From Lachnospira multipara ATCC 19207 (GTDB lineage: Bacteria; Bacillota; Clostridia; Lachnospirales; Lachnospiraceae), in contig NZ_AUJG01000013.1 in assembly GCF_000424105.1 (NCBI RefSeq), forward strand, positions 21,958-85,957: 64,000 nucleotides of DNA, written 5' to 3'. The number at the start of each line of letters is the position of its first letter. The first letter of the stretch is position 1. Positions 1-8,512 of the stretch are shown here, piece after piece. Position numbers and translations under genes: made by a program. The notes beneath the pieces are model-generated. The model worked only from the letters and a program-made list of their open reading frames with translations, was not told the DNA's origin and did not search any database.

Positions 1-69
1 GAAATCGTGGAAAAGATGCTGAGCTGTTGGTGTAGATAATAAAAAGTCTTTATCCATGAATTGTTTCAT
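1..69 (-). CDS. uxaC: Glucuronate isomerase, N-terminal fragment (cut by window edge)
   Basis: The minus strand encodes a 23-residue N-terminus starting MKQFMDKDFLLSTPTAQHLF and running off the window. It matches the conserved start of uronate isomerase (FMxxDFLLxT..A..L.HD), which converts galacturonate to tagaturonate or glucuronate to fructuronate in the cytoplasm. The start at 69 was chosen because an AGGAGGA site (complement 79-85) lies 9 bases upstream; the ATG at 76 is too close to it and its frame stops after eight codons. It is divergent from uxaB, the next enzyme in the pathway, which supports the call despite the short fragment. Confidence 0.8.
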   Translation of the reverse strand, partial: MKQFMDKDFLLSTPTAQHLFHDF

Positions 70-394
70 AATCCATAGTCCTCCTAAAATATAATAAGAA
101 ATCCTCTGTAAAAATGTTTCGTTTACAGCACTTCTTTAAAGATACAAAACTACAGAACAAAAATCAAGGTTTACCAACGAAAAAGCCAATAAAAATACAA
201 AATACAAGATATTTTTGAACAAATTTACTAAAAGGTATAGTTAAAAATAAGTAGTTAAATGTAAAAATTTTTGTTAATTTAATATCAATTGAAAATACTG
301 TTGATAATTGCAAATCACAATGATATTATATCTAAAGTAAGCCGTATTTAGGGGCAAAAATGGGACTGTTCCCATAAAAAGAAGGAGATTTATG
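70..394. promoter_or_regulatory. Divergent uxaC/uxaB promoter region
   Basis: This gap of about 320 bases separates two divergently read hexuronate genes. On the plus strand TTGATA (301-306) and TATTAT (324-329) are spaced by 17 bases, a good sigma-A-type promoter for uxaB. A small hairpin, ATGGGA/TCCCAT (360-375, loop CTGT), lies in the 5' leader just before the AAGGAG ribosome binding site at 382-387. I saw no clear regulator operator or riboswitch. The rest is AT-rich. Confidence 0.6.
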
Positions 395-1891
395 ATGCAA
401 AGATTAAATAAGAGTATTACACATGCAGTTGACAGACCTGTTAAGGTTATGCAGTTTGGTGAAGGAAACTTCCTTAGAGCATTCGTAGACTATATCTTCG
501 ATGTTACTAACGAGAAGACAGATTTCAACGGTGGTGTTGTTATTGTTAAGCCTATCGAATTCGGAAACCTTGACAGATTCCATGATCAGGAGTGCCAGTA
601 TACACTTCAGTTAAGAGGTTATGAGAATGGTCAGCCTAAGGAAATTACTCGTCAGATTACTTCAGTAGTAGATGCAGTTGCAGCTATTGAAGACTATGAG
701 AAGTTTATGGAATATGGAACAAGCGAAACACTTAGATTCATCGTTTCTAACACAACAGAAGCTGGTATTGTATTTGACGCTACAGATGATTTCAATGCTT
801 GCCCTCCTAAAACATATCCTGGTAAGTTAACAAAGTTATTATTTGAAAGATATAAGAAGTTCAATGGAGCAGCTGATAAGGGTCTTATCCTTCTTCCATG
901 TGAACTTATTGCCGATAATGGTATAGAATTAAAGAAGTGCATTATGCAGTTTATCGATCTTTGGAAGTTAGAAGATGGATTTAAGACATGGGTTAATGAA
1001 TGCTGTTCATTCTGTCCTACACTTGTAGATAGAATCGTACCTGGTTACCCAAGAGAAGATGCTGAAGCACTTTGCAAGGAGTGGGGTTATGAAGATCAGT
1101 TAATCGATAGAGCTGAAACATTCGGTTTATGGGTTGTTGAAGCTGATACTAATATCACACTTGATCAGTTAAAGAAGGAACTTCCATTTGAAGAAGCTGG
1201 ACTTAACGTAGTATTTACAAAGGATCATCATCCATACAAGGAAAGAAAGGTTAGAATCTTAAATGGTTCTCATACAAGTTTCGTACTTGCTTCATTCCTT
1301 GCTGGAAACAATATCGTAAGAGAGTCTATGGACGATCCTACAATTAGACAGTACATGGAAGAAACACTTTACAATGAAGTTATTCCTACACTTTCATTAT
1401 CTAAGGAAGACTGTGAAGAATTTACAAAGGCTGTTATCGATAGATTCCTTAACCCATTTGTAAAGCATCAGTTACTTGATATCTCACTTAACTCAGTATC
1501 TAAGTGGGAAGCTAGATGTTTACCTTCATTCTTAGGTTATGTTAATAAGTTCAATAAGTTACCTAAGTACTTAACATTCTCTATCGCAGCACTTATGAGC
1601 TTCTACACATCACAGACAGAAGCTGAATTCAATGGTGGTATTGTATTACAGGGCGATAGAAACGGTGAGAAGTATAACATCCGTGATGACAAGGCTGTTC
1701 TTGATTTCTTCAAGGAAAACTCAGCTAAGTCTGCAGCAGAATTTACACATGCTTACCTTTCTAATACAGCATTCTTTGGTGGAGAAGATTTAACTAAGGT
1801 TGCTGGTCTTGAAGAAGCTATTACTAACTATATTGAAGACATCAGAAACAGAGGCATGAGAGCAGTTGTTACTGATTTAGTTAATGCTTAA
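395..1891 (+). CDS. uxaB: Tagaturonate reductase (mannitol dehydrogenase family)
   Basis: Reduces D-tagaturonate to D-altronate with NADH, the second step of galacturonate catabolism. The N-terminus has the family's FGEGNFLRAFVDY segment and a Rossmann-type region. The KVRILNGSHTS segment in the middle carries the lysine, asparagine and histidine expected of the polyol dehydrogenase active site. At about 498 residues it is the usual length for UxaB. Two ATGs occur at 392 and 395; the second is 7 bases from the AAGGAG site and is preferred over the first (4 bases). It lies divergent from uxaC and upstream of uxaA, so three consecutive pathway genes sit together. Fructuronate reductase (UxuB) is a close alternative, but the uxaA neighbour favours UxaB. 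Confidence 0.9.
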   Translation: MQRLNKSITHAVDRPVKVMQFGEGNFLRAFVDYIFDVTNEKTDFNGGVVIVKPIEFGNLDRFHDQECQYTLQLRGYENGQPKEITRQITSVVDAVAAIEDYEKFMEYGTSETLRFIVSNTTEAGIVFDATDDFNACPPKTYPGKLTKLLFERYKKFNGAADKGLILLPCELIADNGIELKKCIMQFIDLWKLEDGFKTWVNECCSFCPTLVDRIVPGYPREDAEALCKEWGYEDQLIDRAETFGLWVVEADTNITLDQLKKELPFEEAGLNVVFTKDHHPYKERKVRILNGSHTSFVLASFLAGNNIVRESMDDPTIRQYMEETLYNEVIPTLSLSKEDCEEFTKAVIDRFLNPFVKHQLLDISLNSVSKWEARCLPSFLGYVNKFNKLPKYLTFSIAALMSFYTSQTEAEFNGGIVLQGDRNGEKYNIRDDKAVLDFFKENSAKSAAEFTHAYLSNTAFFGGEDLTKVAGLEEAITNYIEDIRNRGMRAVVTDLVNA

Positions 1892-1949
1892 TTTAGTAAA
1901 AAGTTATACTTTAAGTATTGTGAGAGTAAATATTATATAATAATATAAA

Positions 1950-1983
1950 AGAGCGGGTGATAGTACTCATCCGCTCTTATTTA
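1950..1983 (+). terminator. Hairpin after uxaB, weak terminator
   Basis: AGAGCGGGTGA (1950-1960) pairs with TCATCCGCTCT (1967-1977), with one G-T pair and a 6-base loop. The following tract is only TATTT, so termination is probably partial and uxaA may be co-transcribed. Confidence 0.6.
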
Positions 1984-2026
1984 AAGAAAAAAAGAGAGAA
2001 TATAAATTATTTAAAGGGAGGATATT

Positions 2027-3514
2027 ATGCAGGAATTTATTAAGATTAATAAAGACGATAATGTCTGTGTTGCCTTAAAGCCTATAGCTAAGGGCACAAC
2101 TGTTAATGTTGCTGGTGAAAACATTACAACAGTTGAAGATATTCCACAGGGACATAAATTTGCTATTAAGCCTGTTAAGAAGGGAGATTCTGTAATTAAG
2201 TATGGTTTCAGAATCGGTATTGCTCAGGCAGATGTTGAAGTAGGTGCATGGATTCATACACATAACTTAAAGACAGGACTTGGAGAATTACTTGAATATA
2301 AGTATGAGCCAACAGGTCAGGTTGATAAGGTAGATGAAGAAAAGGCATATTTTGACGGTTATGTTAGAGAGAACGGTAAAGTTGGTGTAAGAAATGAAGT
2401 ATGGATTATTCCAACAGTTGGTTGTGTAAATTCAATTGCTAGAGCTATTGAAGCTAAGGCTAGATTACGTAAACCAGAGGGTGTAGATGAAGTTGTAGCA
2501 TTTACACATCCATATGGATGTTCTCAGGTAACAGAAGATCAGGAAAATACAAGAACAGTACTTGCTGATTTAATTAATCATCCAAATGCAGGTGCAGTAT
2601 TAGTACTTGGTCTTGGTTGTGAGAACTCAAGAATTGAAGTATTAAAGAACTACATTGGCGAATATAATCCAGAAAGAGTTAAGTTCTTACAGGTTCAGGA
2701 TGTGGACTACGAGCAGGATGATGCTTTAAGAATCCTTGATGAACTTATGGCATATGCTTCTAAGTTTAAGAGAGAAAAGGTTGATGCTAAGGAACTTATT
2801 ATTGGTATGAAGTGTGGTGGTTCTGATGGATTATCAGGTATCACAGCTAATCCAACAGTAGGTCAGTTCTCAGACATGTTAGTTGCTAAGGGTGGTACAA
2901 CTATCCTTACTGAAGTACCAGAAATGTTTGGTGCAGAAACAATTCTTATGAATCGTTGTGAGAATGAAGAACTCTTTAATAAGACAGTACACTTAATTAA
3001 TGACTTTAAGGAATACTTCATTAAGAATGGTCAGGAAATTTATGAGAATCCATCACCAGGAAATAAAGATGGTGGTATTACAACACTTGAAGATAAGTCA
3101 CTTGGATGTACACAAAAATCAGGTTCTTCATTAGTTAAGGGCGTATTAGCTTATGGTGAACCAGTTAAGACAAAGGGACTTAACCTTTTATCAGCTCCAG
3201 GTAACGATTTAGTTGCAGCAACAGCTCTTGCAGCTTCAGGTGCTCAGATCGTATTATTTACAACAGGACGTGGTACTCCATTTGCATCACCAGTCCCAAC
3301 AGTAAAGATTGCAACAAACTCAAAACTTGCTAATAAGAAGAGCAACTGGATTGACTTTAACTGCGGTAGAATCGTAGCTGATGATATTCCAATGGAAACA
3401 GTTTCTAAGGAATTATTCCAGTATGTATTAGATGTAGCTTCTGGTAAGAAGGTAAAGGCTGAAGAAGAAGGCTTCCATGACTTTGCTATCTTTAAGCAGG
3501 GCGTTACATTATAA
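2027..3514 (+). CDS. uxaA: Altronate dehydratase (SAF domain plus UxaA catalytic domain)
   Basis: Dehydrates D-altronate to 2-keto-3-deoxygluconate, the third step of galacturonate breakdown. Residues 1 to about 95 form the small SAF-like domain, and the rest is the UxaA/GarD catalytic domain with conserved stretches such as HPYGCSQ, VLGLGCEN and GMKCGGSDGLSG. The 495-residue length is normal for the one-chain form. A GGGAGG site stands 8 bases before the ATG. It follows uxaB by 135 bases and is closed by a strong terminator at 3651-3691. Lysine is almost always AAG, unlike the genes of the following AT-rich block. Confidence 0.92.
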   Translation: MQEFIKINKDDNVCVALKPIAKGTTVNVAGENITTVEDIPQGHKFAIKPVKKGDSVIKYGFRIGIAQADVEVGAWIHTHNLKTGLGELLEYKYEPTGQVDKVDEEKAYFDGYVRENGKVGVRNEVWIIPTVGCVNSIARAIEAKARLRKPEGVDEVVAFTHPYGCSQVTEDQENTRTVLADLINHPNAGAVLVLGLGCENSRIEVLKNYIGEYNPERVKFLQVQDVDYEQDDALRILDELMAYASKFKREKVDAKELIIGMKCGGSDGLSGITANPTVGQFSDMLVAKGGTTILTEVPEMFGAETILMNRCENEELFNKTVHLINDFKEYFIKNGQEIYENPSPGNKDGGITTLEDKSLGCTQKSGSSLVKGVLAYGEPVKTKGLNLLSAPGNDLVAATALAASGAQIVLFTTGRGTPFASPVPTVKIATNSKLANKKSNWIDFNCGRIVADDIPMETVSKELFQYVLDVASGKKVKAEEEGFHDFAIFKQGVTL

Positions 3515-3632
3515 GTCAAGACTCGCTTGTAAGTCTAGCACCGGATTCGGGTCTGCTTCAGCAGACCCGAATCCGTGTGCATCCTCGCGGAGCGTTTAAC
3601 TCAGTCGGAGCTTGTACCCCGACTGAGTTAAA
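3515..3632. repeat. GC-rich palindromic intergenic element, copy A
   Basis: This begins directly after the uxaA stop codon and is much richer in GC than its surroundings. Three parts are visible: GTCAAGACTCGCTT at 3515-3528; a perfect 15-bp hairpin with arms 3542-3556 and 3561-3575 and loop TTCA; and a 14-bp hairpin with arms 3595-3608 and 3619-3632. The last 56 bases (3577-3632) recur in inverted orientation at 27814-27869 with one mismatch, and the first 14 bases recur inverted at 9914-9927. It looks like a dispersed, probably immobile, palindromic repeat of the REP or MITE kind. Confidence 0.75.
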
Positions 3633-3650
3633 ATTTAATATGATATAAAA

Positions 3651-3691
3651 AGCTATCAAGATTTGTGATTTGAATCTTGATAGTTTTTTTT
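3651..3691 (+). terminator. Intrinsic terminator after uxaA
   Basis: CTATCAAGATT (3653-3663) and AATCTTGATAG (3673-3683) form an 11-bp stem with a 9-base loop, followed by eight T residues. This closes the uxa transcription unit before the AT-rich block. Confidence 0.9.
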
Positions 3692-3764
3692 ATAAATGCT
3701 TGAATTTATAAAATATATTTGTAATAATTAAAATATATATATTAATTTAATATGGGGGACTTAG

Positions 3765-4472
3765 ATGAGACTAGCTGTGTGTGATGATGAAAGATCATTT
3801 ATAGATGAATTTAGTTCAATAATGGAGCAATTGAAACTAAAGTTAAATGATATATATGATATAGATTATTTTACAGAAGCTTCTGAATTGATAAGTGAAT
3901 TAAAGAATGGGGAGAAGTATGATTTAATATGTTTGGATATTTGTATGCCAGTTCATACAGGACTAGAAATTGGAAAATTTATTAGGGATATTTTAAAAGA
4001 TGATGCATGTCAGCTTGTGTTTATTTCTTCAGAGACTCAATATGCTCTTGATCTTTTTAAACTTAGACCGATGGATTTTATTATAAAACCTATTACAAAA
4101 GAAAAACTATCTTCAGTTATAGAAATTGCTGAAAGATTAATTAATAATAATCATAGAATTTTTGAATACAGTTTTAATTCTATGAATTTTAAAATTGCTT
4201 TGAGTAGCATTATGTATTTTTCAAGCGAAGCAAGAAAAATAGTAATTCATACAAAAGATGAAAACTATGAATTTTATGATAACTTGAAAAGAATTGAAAA
4301 TGAATTGGATAAATATAATTTTTTTAGGATTCATCAATCATTTATTGTTAATGCGGTTTATATTAGCAGAGTTAAATCAAACGAAATAATTCTTTTGAAT
4401 AATGAAGTATTACCAGTAAGTAGAAGCAGAAAGGATGAAGTAAAAAAATTATGTTTTATGAATTATCTTTAA
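3765..4472 (+). CDS. LytTR-family response regulator (AgrA-like)
   Basis: A two-component response regulator with an N-terminal receiver domain (residues 1 to about 120) and a C-terminal LytTR DNA-binding domain (about 140-235). Visible receiver residues are the acidic pair in AVCDDE, the probable phospho-acceptor Asp58 in LICLDICMP, and the conserved lysine in DFIIKPITK. A GGGGGA ribosome binding site precedes the start. Its 3' end overlaps the histidine kinase gene by 22 bases, so the two should be translationally coupled. This class usually controls peptide-sensing, bacteriocin or virulence genes, and the natural target is the transporter operon downstream. Gene and operon are AT-rich with AAA and ATA codons, unlike uxaA before it. 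Confidence 0.9.
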   Translation: MRLAVCDDERSFIDEFSSIMEQLKLKLNDIYDIDYFTEASELISELKNGEKYDLICLDICMPVHTGLEIGKFIRDILKDDACQLVFISSETQYALDLFKLRPMDFIIKPITKEKLSSVIEIAERLINNNHRIFEYSFNSMNFKIALSSIMYFSSEARKIVIHTKDENYEFYDNLKRIENELDKYNFFRIHQSFIVNAVYISRVKSNEIILLNNEVLPVSRSRKDEVKKLCFMNYL

Positions 4473-5683
4473 ATCTATTATTCTTCTTAGTACAATTAAA
4501 TATTTTATATGAAATCCTAGAGTTCTCCTTTAATATAAGATTAGATATAAAAAGAGATTTTTTAAGAGTATTTACAACTATTGTTATCTGGTTAAATGTA
4601 ATTCTTTATTATAGAAAGCTTGCAATGATGGTAATTGCAAGCGTATTTGTATTAATAATATTAAGCATTCAGGATTATAAGTATTGGAGAGATTATTGGA
4701 AAAAAATCGTATTGTATGCTGTATATTTTACTTTAATTCATATTGTTGTATTTGTTATAAATTGCATGACTATAGATAGTTTTTACTATCTTTATATAGT
4801 AATTATTGAGTATGCTTTGTTAAAAATAATTATTTATATTAAATCAGAAAAATATAATTCTTATGAGTGTTTTTCTTTTGTAATAACATCAGTCATAGTA
4901 ATGTTCTCTGTGTTTTTTATTGATACAAAAATAATTAATCAATCGCAAGAAAAAATTATTTTATTCATTCTTTTACTATTTTCATATTTTATTTTTTATC
5001 TTTTGCATAAAAAAGAACTTAGAAAAAATGATATTAGTTTATTGAATGATAATCTAAAAAGTTATAGAAGACAATTAGATGATATAAAGAAATCTAATAG
5101 TTATTTAAAATCTGTAAAACATGATTTAAATAATCATTTGTTGATTATAAAAAAATTAGTTGGAGATAATGATAAATTAAAACAATATTTGAATAATATA
5201 GATGCTATTGTCGATTGTAATAATTCCTATCTAGACACTGGTAATCTAGAAATAGATATGATAATAAACAGTAAATTATCGATTATGAAGGAGAATGATA
5301 TTGATTTTAATTATGAAGTAATTATACCTAATGATTTGAATATTAATTCCTTTGATTTTGTTATTATTTTGGCTAATTTGTTAGACAATGCCATCACGGC
5401 TTCTATTGAATGTGAGAAACCAGCTATAGATATTATAATTAGATATCAAATTGGTTTGATATATATAGAAGTAAAAAATAGTTGTGTAATATCGAATGAC
5501 TTTACTTATGATTTATTAAAAGAATCAGATTTACATTTTTTTAAAAGCAGTAAAAAGAATAGCTTTGAACATGGAATTGGTCTGAAAAATGTATACTACA
5601 CTGTGAAAAAATACAATGGTTCAATGTCTGTAGAAAGATATAGCGATAAATTTACTACTAGGATTTATATGGAGGATATTTAA
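4451..5683 (+). CDS. AgrC-like sensor histidine kinase (GHKL ATPase)
   Basis: A 410-residue membrane sensor kinase. Residues 1 to about 185 are hydrophobic with roughly six transmembrane segments. A linker follows, then the phospho-acceptor motif SVKHDLNNHL with His224, typical of the AgrC/ComD class. The ATPase N-box (ILANLLDNAITAS) and G-box (EHGIGLKNV) follow. This architecture senses extracellular peptides in known relatives, but no agrB or agrD gene is present here, so the ligand is unknown. It overlaps the response regulator gene by 22 bases and is followed within about 115 bases by the secreted protein gene. Confidence 0.9.
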   Translation: MFYELSLNLLFFLVQLNILYEILEFSFNIRLDIKRDFLRVFTTIVIWLNVILYYRKLAMMVIASVFVLIILSIQDYKYWRDYWKKIVLYAVYFTLIHIVVFVINCMTIDSFYYLYIVIIEYALLKIIIYIKSEKYNSYECFSFVITSVIVMFSVFFIDTKIINQSQEKIILFILLLFSYFIFYLLHKKELRKNDISLLNDNLKSYRRQLDDIKKSNSYLKSVKHDLNNHLLIIKKLVGDNDKLKQYLNNIDAIVDCNNSYLDTGNLEIDMIINSKLSIMKENDIDFNYEVIIPNDLNINSFDFVIILANLLDNAITASIECEKPAIDIIIRYQIGLIYIEVKNSCVISNDFTYDLLKESDLHFFKSSKKNSFEHGIGLKNVYYTVKKYNGSMSVERYSDKFTTRIYMEDI

Positions 5684-5798
5684 ATATGTAAAAAATTACA
5701 TGAAAGAGGATGTTTTTTACATATTGAGAATGTTAAAAGAAAAATATGATATTTTTTTTATAGATAAATTCTGGCTAATGTATAGGAGGATTTTTTTT

Positions 5799-6230
5799 AT
5801 GACACGAAGAATAAAAAATATCATATTATTCATGTTAGTTTTTTCTTTAATGATAATGATAACAAACCATGTTAATGCAAGTTATCATGTTGTTGGCTTT
5901 GAAGTAACAACGCATGGTTATTATGGAGAAGATCAGGATTTTTGCGAAATGTTTGATGAAAAAGTTACAGATGATTATATGCAGGTTTATGTTTCTAGTG
6001 AAAATGATTCGTTTTCAAAACTTGATTTTAAAGCAATGGGAGCAAATACAAGATTCCCTAAAAGTCCAGTAGATTGTTCAGATGGACATGTTTATAGATT
6101 AGGAAAAGGCGAGTACACAGATAAAATGATTAATTATGTGTATGAAAATGGATATAAATATGCAGGTATTAAAGCACAAGCGGTTGATGATGCATTTGTT
6201 ACTTTAAAAGGGGTTTATATATCTAATTAA
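5799..6230 (+). CDS. Small secreted protein of unknown function
   Basis: The start at 5799 was chosen because TAGGAGG stands 8 bases upstream; an in-frame ATG at 5700 has no such site. The 143-residue product begins MTRRIKN, followed by a hydrophobic stretch and a likely signal peptidase site near NHVNASYHV. The mature part (about 115 residues) has two cysteines (in DFCEM and PVDCSD), many tyrosines, and ends in a GYKYAGIKAQ...VTLKGVYISN segment. I do not recognise the family with confidence; the C-terminal style faintly recalls DUF2712-type secreted proteins. Its place right after a peptide-sensing two-component pair and before ABC genes suggests a secreted effector, toxin or signal, but this is inference. 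Confidence 0.75.
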   Translation: MTRRIKNIILFMLVFSLMIMITNHVNASYHVVGFEVTTHGYYGEDQDFCEMFDEKVTDDYMQVYVSSENDSFSKLDFKAMGANTRFPKSPVDCSDGHVYRLGKGEYTDKMINYVYENGYKYAGIKAQAVDDAFVTLKGVYISN

Positions 6231-6264
6231 AATAATTAGCCAGAATTTATTAATAGAGGTTGGT

Positions 6265-7029
6265 ATGAATAAAATAGTTAGAATATCGTTAATAATTATC
6301 TTAATTGTTTCTGTATTAGTTTTTGTGTTTAATACTTTTGAAAAGTATTTTAAGGAAGAAACAAATGTGAATGAGGTAAATCAAGAAAACATTGAACTAA
6401 ACTTGGATAATAAGAATTCAATTGTTGATTATTATAGCAATCCTGTGAAAGATATGGGAGAGAAAAACTATAAGGCTTATCAAGAAAAACTAATGGGGGA
6501 AGATGTTTATGTTTGTTATAGCTTAGAAAGCCCGGAGGAAAAAGGCTATTCGGATTATAATTACTATCCAGTTAGAATTAATATAACAGATTATGAGATA
6601 GTGGATAGTTATGATGGGAAAATAGATGAAAAGTGGGTTGATATCTCGGATTATGATAAGTTTATGTTGGTTAACATTGAAATAACAAATCTTTATGATA
6701 AAGATAGATTATATGTATTATCAGTTAATGAAGTTATTCACTATTTGGAAGGTACTGAATTAGATCGCTATTCTTTGATAGCATATAATTTTGAAGACAA
6801 TAGGCCATATTTTTATAGGAAAGATATTAAGGAAAGTATGAGATTTAATGGTAAATATTATTATGGGGAAATATTATTGAAAGCTAATGAAACTGTCAAA
6901 TTGCAAGCGGTAATGGCTTATAGAGGTGGAGATTATAATTTCAATATTGGAGAGTGGGTAGTAGAACATAGAGTTTTTGGTGAACGTGCGAATTCTAATT
7001 ACAAGATTTATTTGTATAAACAAGAGTAG
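6265..7029 (+). CDS. Single-pass membrane protein with extracytoplasmic domain
   Basis: A 254-residue protein with one N-terminal transmembrane segment (about residues 5-24) and an outward-facing, acidic and tyrosine-rich domain. No lipobox cysteine is present. It resembles in layout the product at 7901-8500 in the same operon: N-terminal anchor, a stretch rich in Glu, Asp and Asn, then a beta-strand-rich region with a phrase of the type 'mlVNIEITNLYD' here and 'vlVVDLEISNLTE' there. The two may be diverged paralogues, perhaps of the DUF5028 kind found beside clostridial ABC exporters. Likely a partner or immunity-type accessory of the ABC system. An AGAGG site precedes the ATG. Confidence 0.7.
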   Translation: MNKIVRISLIIILIVSVLVFVFNTFEKYFKEETNVNEVNQENIELNLDNKNSIVDYYSNPVKDMGEKNYKAYQEKLMGEDVYVCYSLESPEEKGYSDYNYYPVRINITDYEIVDSYDGKIDEKWVDISDYDKFMLVNIEITNLYDKDRLYVLSVNEVIHYLEGTELDRYSLIAYNFEDNRPYFYRKDIKESMRFNGKYYYGEILLKANETVKLQAVMAYRGGDYNFNIGEWVVEHRVFGERANSNYKIYLYKQE

Positions 7030-7047
7030 ATAATGGGGAGGCTTATT

Positions 7048-7899
7048 ATGAGAGAAATTATGAAAATAGAATTAAAAAGGGCGTTTATAAATACAAAGTT
7101 TTATATTGTAGTACTTGTAAGCACTATTTTTGCAATAGGCGCTTTTTTTACGACTCCAGGATTTAAAATAGCAAAGAATTGGTTTTTATATATGAATGGA
7201 GATTTGGATGCTGCTTATATAATAGAAAAATGCGATTATAGTGATGTTGCGATAGAGATATGGATGCCTAATTATGGTGCTTCAAGCAAATTCTATTTTT
7301 TATGGTTAATAATTCTTCCTCTTTTATGCATAATCCCATATGGCATTACATATATAGAGGATAAAAGTAGCGGATTAATTAATCAATATATTATTAAGAT
7401 AGGTAAAGGAAAGTATTACGTTTCTAAGTTTATTACTTTGTTTATATCTGGTGGGACAATAGCAATTCTTCCCTTATTTATAAACCTAATTATATGCAGT
7501 ATGGCACTTCCATTTGGTCTACCAGTAAGATCAACACAGTTTTACCCGGTAAAAGAGTACAACCTTTTTAGTAATCTTTATTATCAAAATATAGTTGTTT
7601 ATCTAATGCTATATTTTTTGATTTACTTTGTAGTATACGGTTTGATAACATGTTTGGCATTAGCCTTTGTTTATTTTGAGGAAAACAAATATATGCTTTT
7701 GCTTGTACCATTTATTATTTATTTTTCAGAACACGTTATTATTTCATTTGGATTTAATCAATATGATACATCATTATTACTTGCTACAAATATAATTAAT
7801 CTAAGATATGAGAATTTTTTGTTTTACTTGCTACAAATAATAGTTCTTTTCTTATTTGATCTTTTGTTTTTCTTTAGAATTAGAAGGGATGTAATTTAG
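7048..7899 (+). CDS. ABC-2-type transporter permease, six membrane spans
   Basis: A 283-residue membrane protein with about six hydrophobic spans. The layout is that of ABC-2 permeases: a first span after a short basic N-terminus (MREIMKIELKRAFINTKF), a large outside loop, then five grouped spans. The start at 7048 was chosen because GGGGAGG lies 6 bases upstream and partly overlaps an in-frame ATG at 7033, which is therefore unlikely. It has no ATPase of its own and probably pairs with the ATPase at 8513-9145. The substrate cannot be read from the sequence; lantibiotic immunity and peptide export are the usual jobs of such operons. Confidence 0.82.
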   Translation: MREIMKIELKRAFINTKFYIVVLVSTIFAIGAFFTTPGFKIAKNWFLYMNGDLDAAYIIEKCDYSDVAIEIWMPNYGASSKFYFLWLIILPLLCIIPYGITYIEDKSSGLINQYIIKIGKGKYYVSKFITLFISGGTIAILPLFINLIICSMALPFGLPVRSTQFYPVKEYNLFSNLYYQNIVVYLMLYFLIYFVVYGLITCLALAFVYFEENKYMLLLVPFIIYFSEHVIISFGFNQYDTSLLLATNIINLRYENFLFYLLQIIVLFLFDLLFFFRIRRDVI

Positions 7900-7900
7900 T

Positions 7901-8500
7901 ATGAAAAAGGTATTGAAGATAATATTTGTTATTATTTGCTTCTTGGTTATTGCAAGAATTGCATATGTAAATATAGCTTATCCGTCAGCTGATATTAAAA
8001 TAATAGACGAAGATGAAATGTTTGATTTAAAAAATTTCAGCTTAAGGCTGAAGGAATATGATATTTATTCAAAAGAAGAATGGAAACAAAAATTAGAAAA
8101 TGAAAATATTGAATTAGAAGAAGAAAAATACAATGTCATTTATAATATGAATCTAAAAAATAATTCTAATTATGATTATATTGTAACTTATGATCCCTCT
8201 AATGATTATAAAGTACTAGTAGTTGACTTAGAGATAAGCAATTTAACAGAGGAAGTACAAAAAATTAATATAAACGGTAGTTTTTCAGTATTAACAAGTT
8301 TGAATAAACAAGGTATCAAAGTTAATAATTATTACAGTAGTTTTCTAAATTCTGATGATTATTTAGCTGAGTATAAACCAAAAGAGACAAGAGAGGTAAA
8401 ATTGGTTTATATTACTAATGAAAAAAATGAAAACTTTGTTTTAGAAGTTACTAAATTGGGGAGAAATCAAAGAATGACTTTAAATAATAAAAAGAAATAG
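7901..8500 (+). CDS. Single-pass membrane protein, likely paralogue of the 6265-7029 product
   Basis: A 199-residue protein with an N-terminal transmembrane anchor (about residues 5-25) and an extracytoplasmic domain. A VVDLEISNLT segment is comparable to VNIEITNLYD in the 254-residue neighbour; both look like beta-sandwich edges in accessory proteins. The start codon follows the permease stop by one base and the ribosome binding site (GAAGGGATG) lies inside the preceding gene, so translation is coupled. Function unknown; the position between permease and ATPase genes makes a transporter-associated role likely. Confidence 0.7.
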   Translation: MKKVLKIIFVIICFLVIARIAYVNIAYPSADIKIIDEDEMFDLKNFSLRLKEYDIYSKEEWKQKLENENIELEEEKYNVIYNMNLKNNSNYDYIVTYDPSNDYKVLVVDLEISNLTEEVQKININGSFSVLTSLNKQGIKVNNYYSSFLNSDDYLAEYKPKETREVKLVYITNEKNENFVLEVTKLGRNQRMTLNNKKK

Positions 8501-8512
8501 GAGAGTTTAAAT

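Noticed and set aside
3765..5683. Complete agr quorum-sensing system
   Set aside because: Kinase and regulator resemble AgrC and AgrA, but no AgrB-type protease or AgrD-type peptide gene is present.
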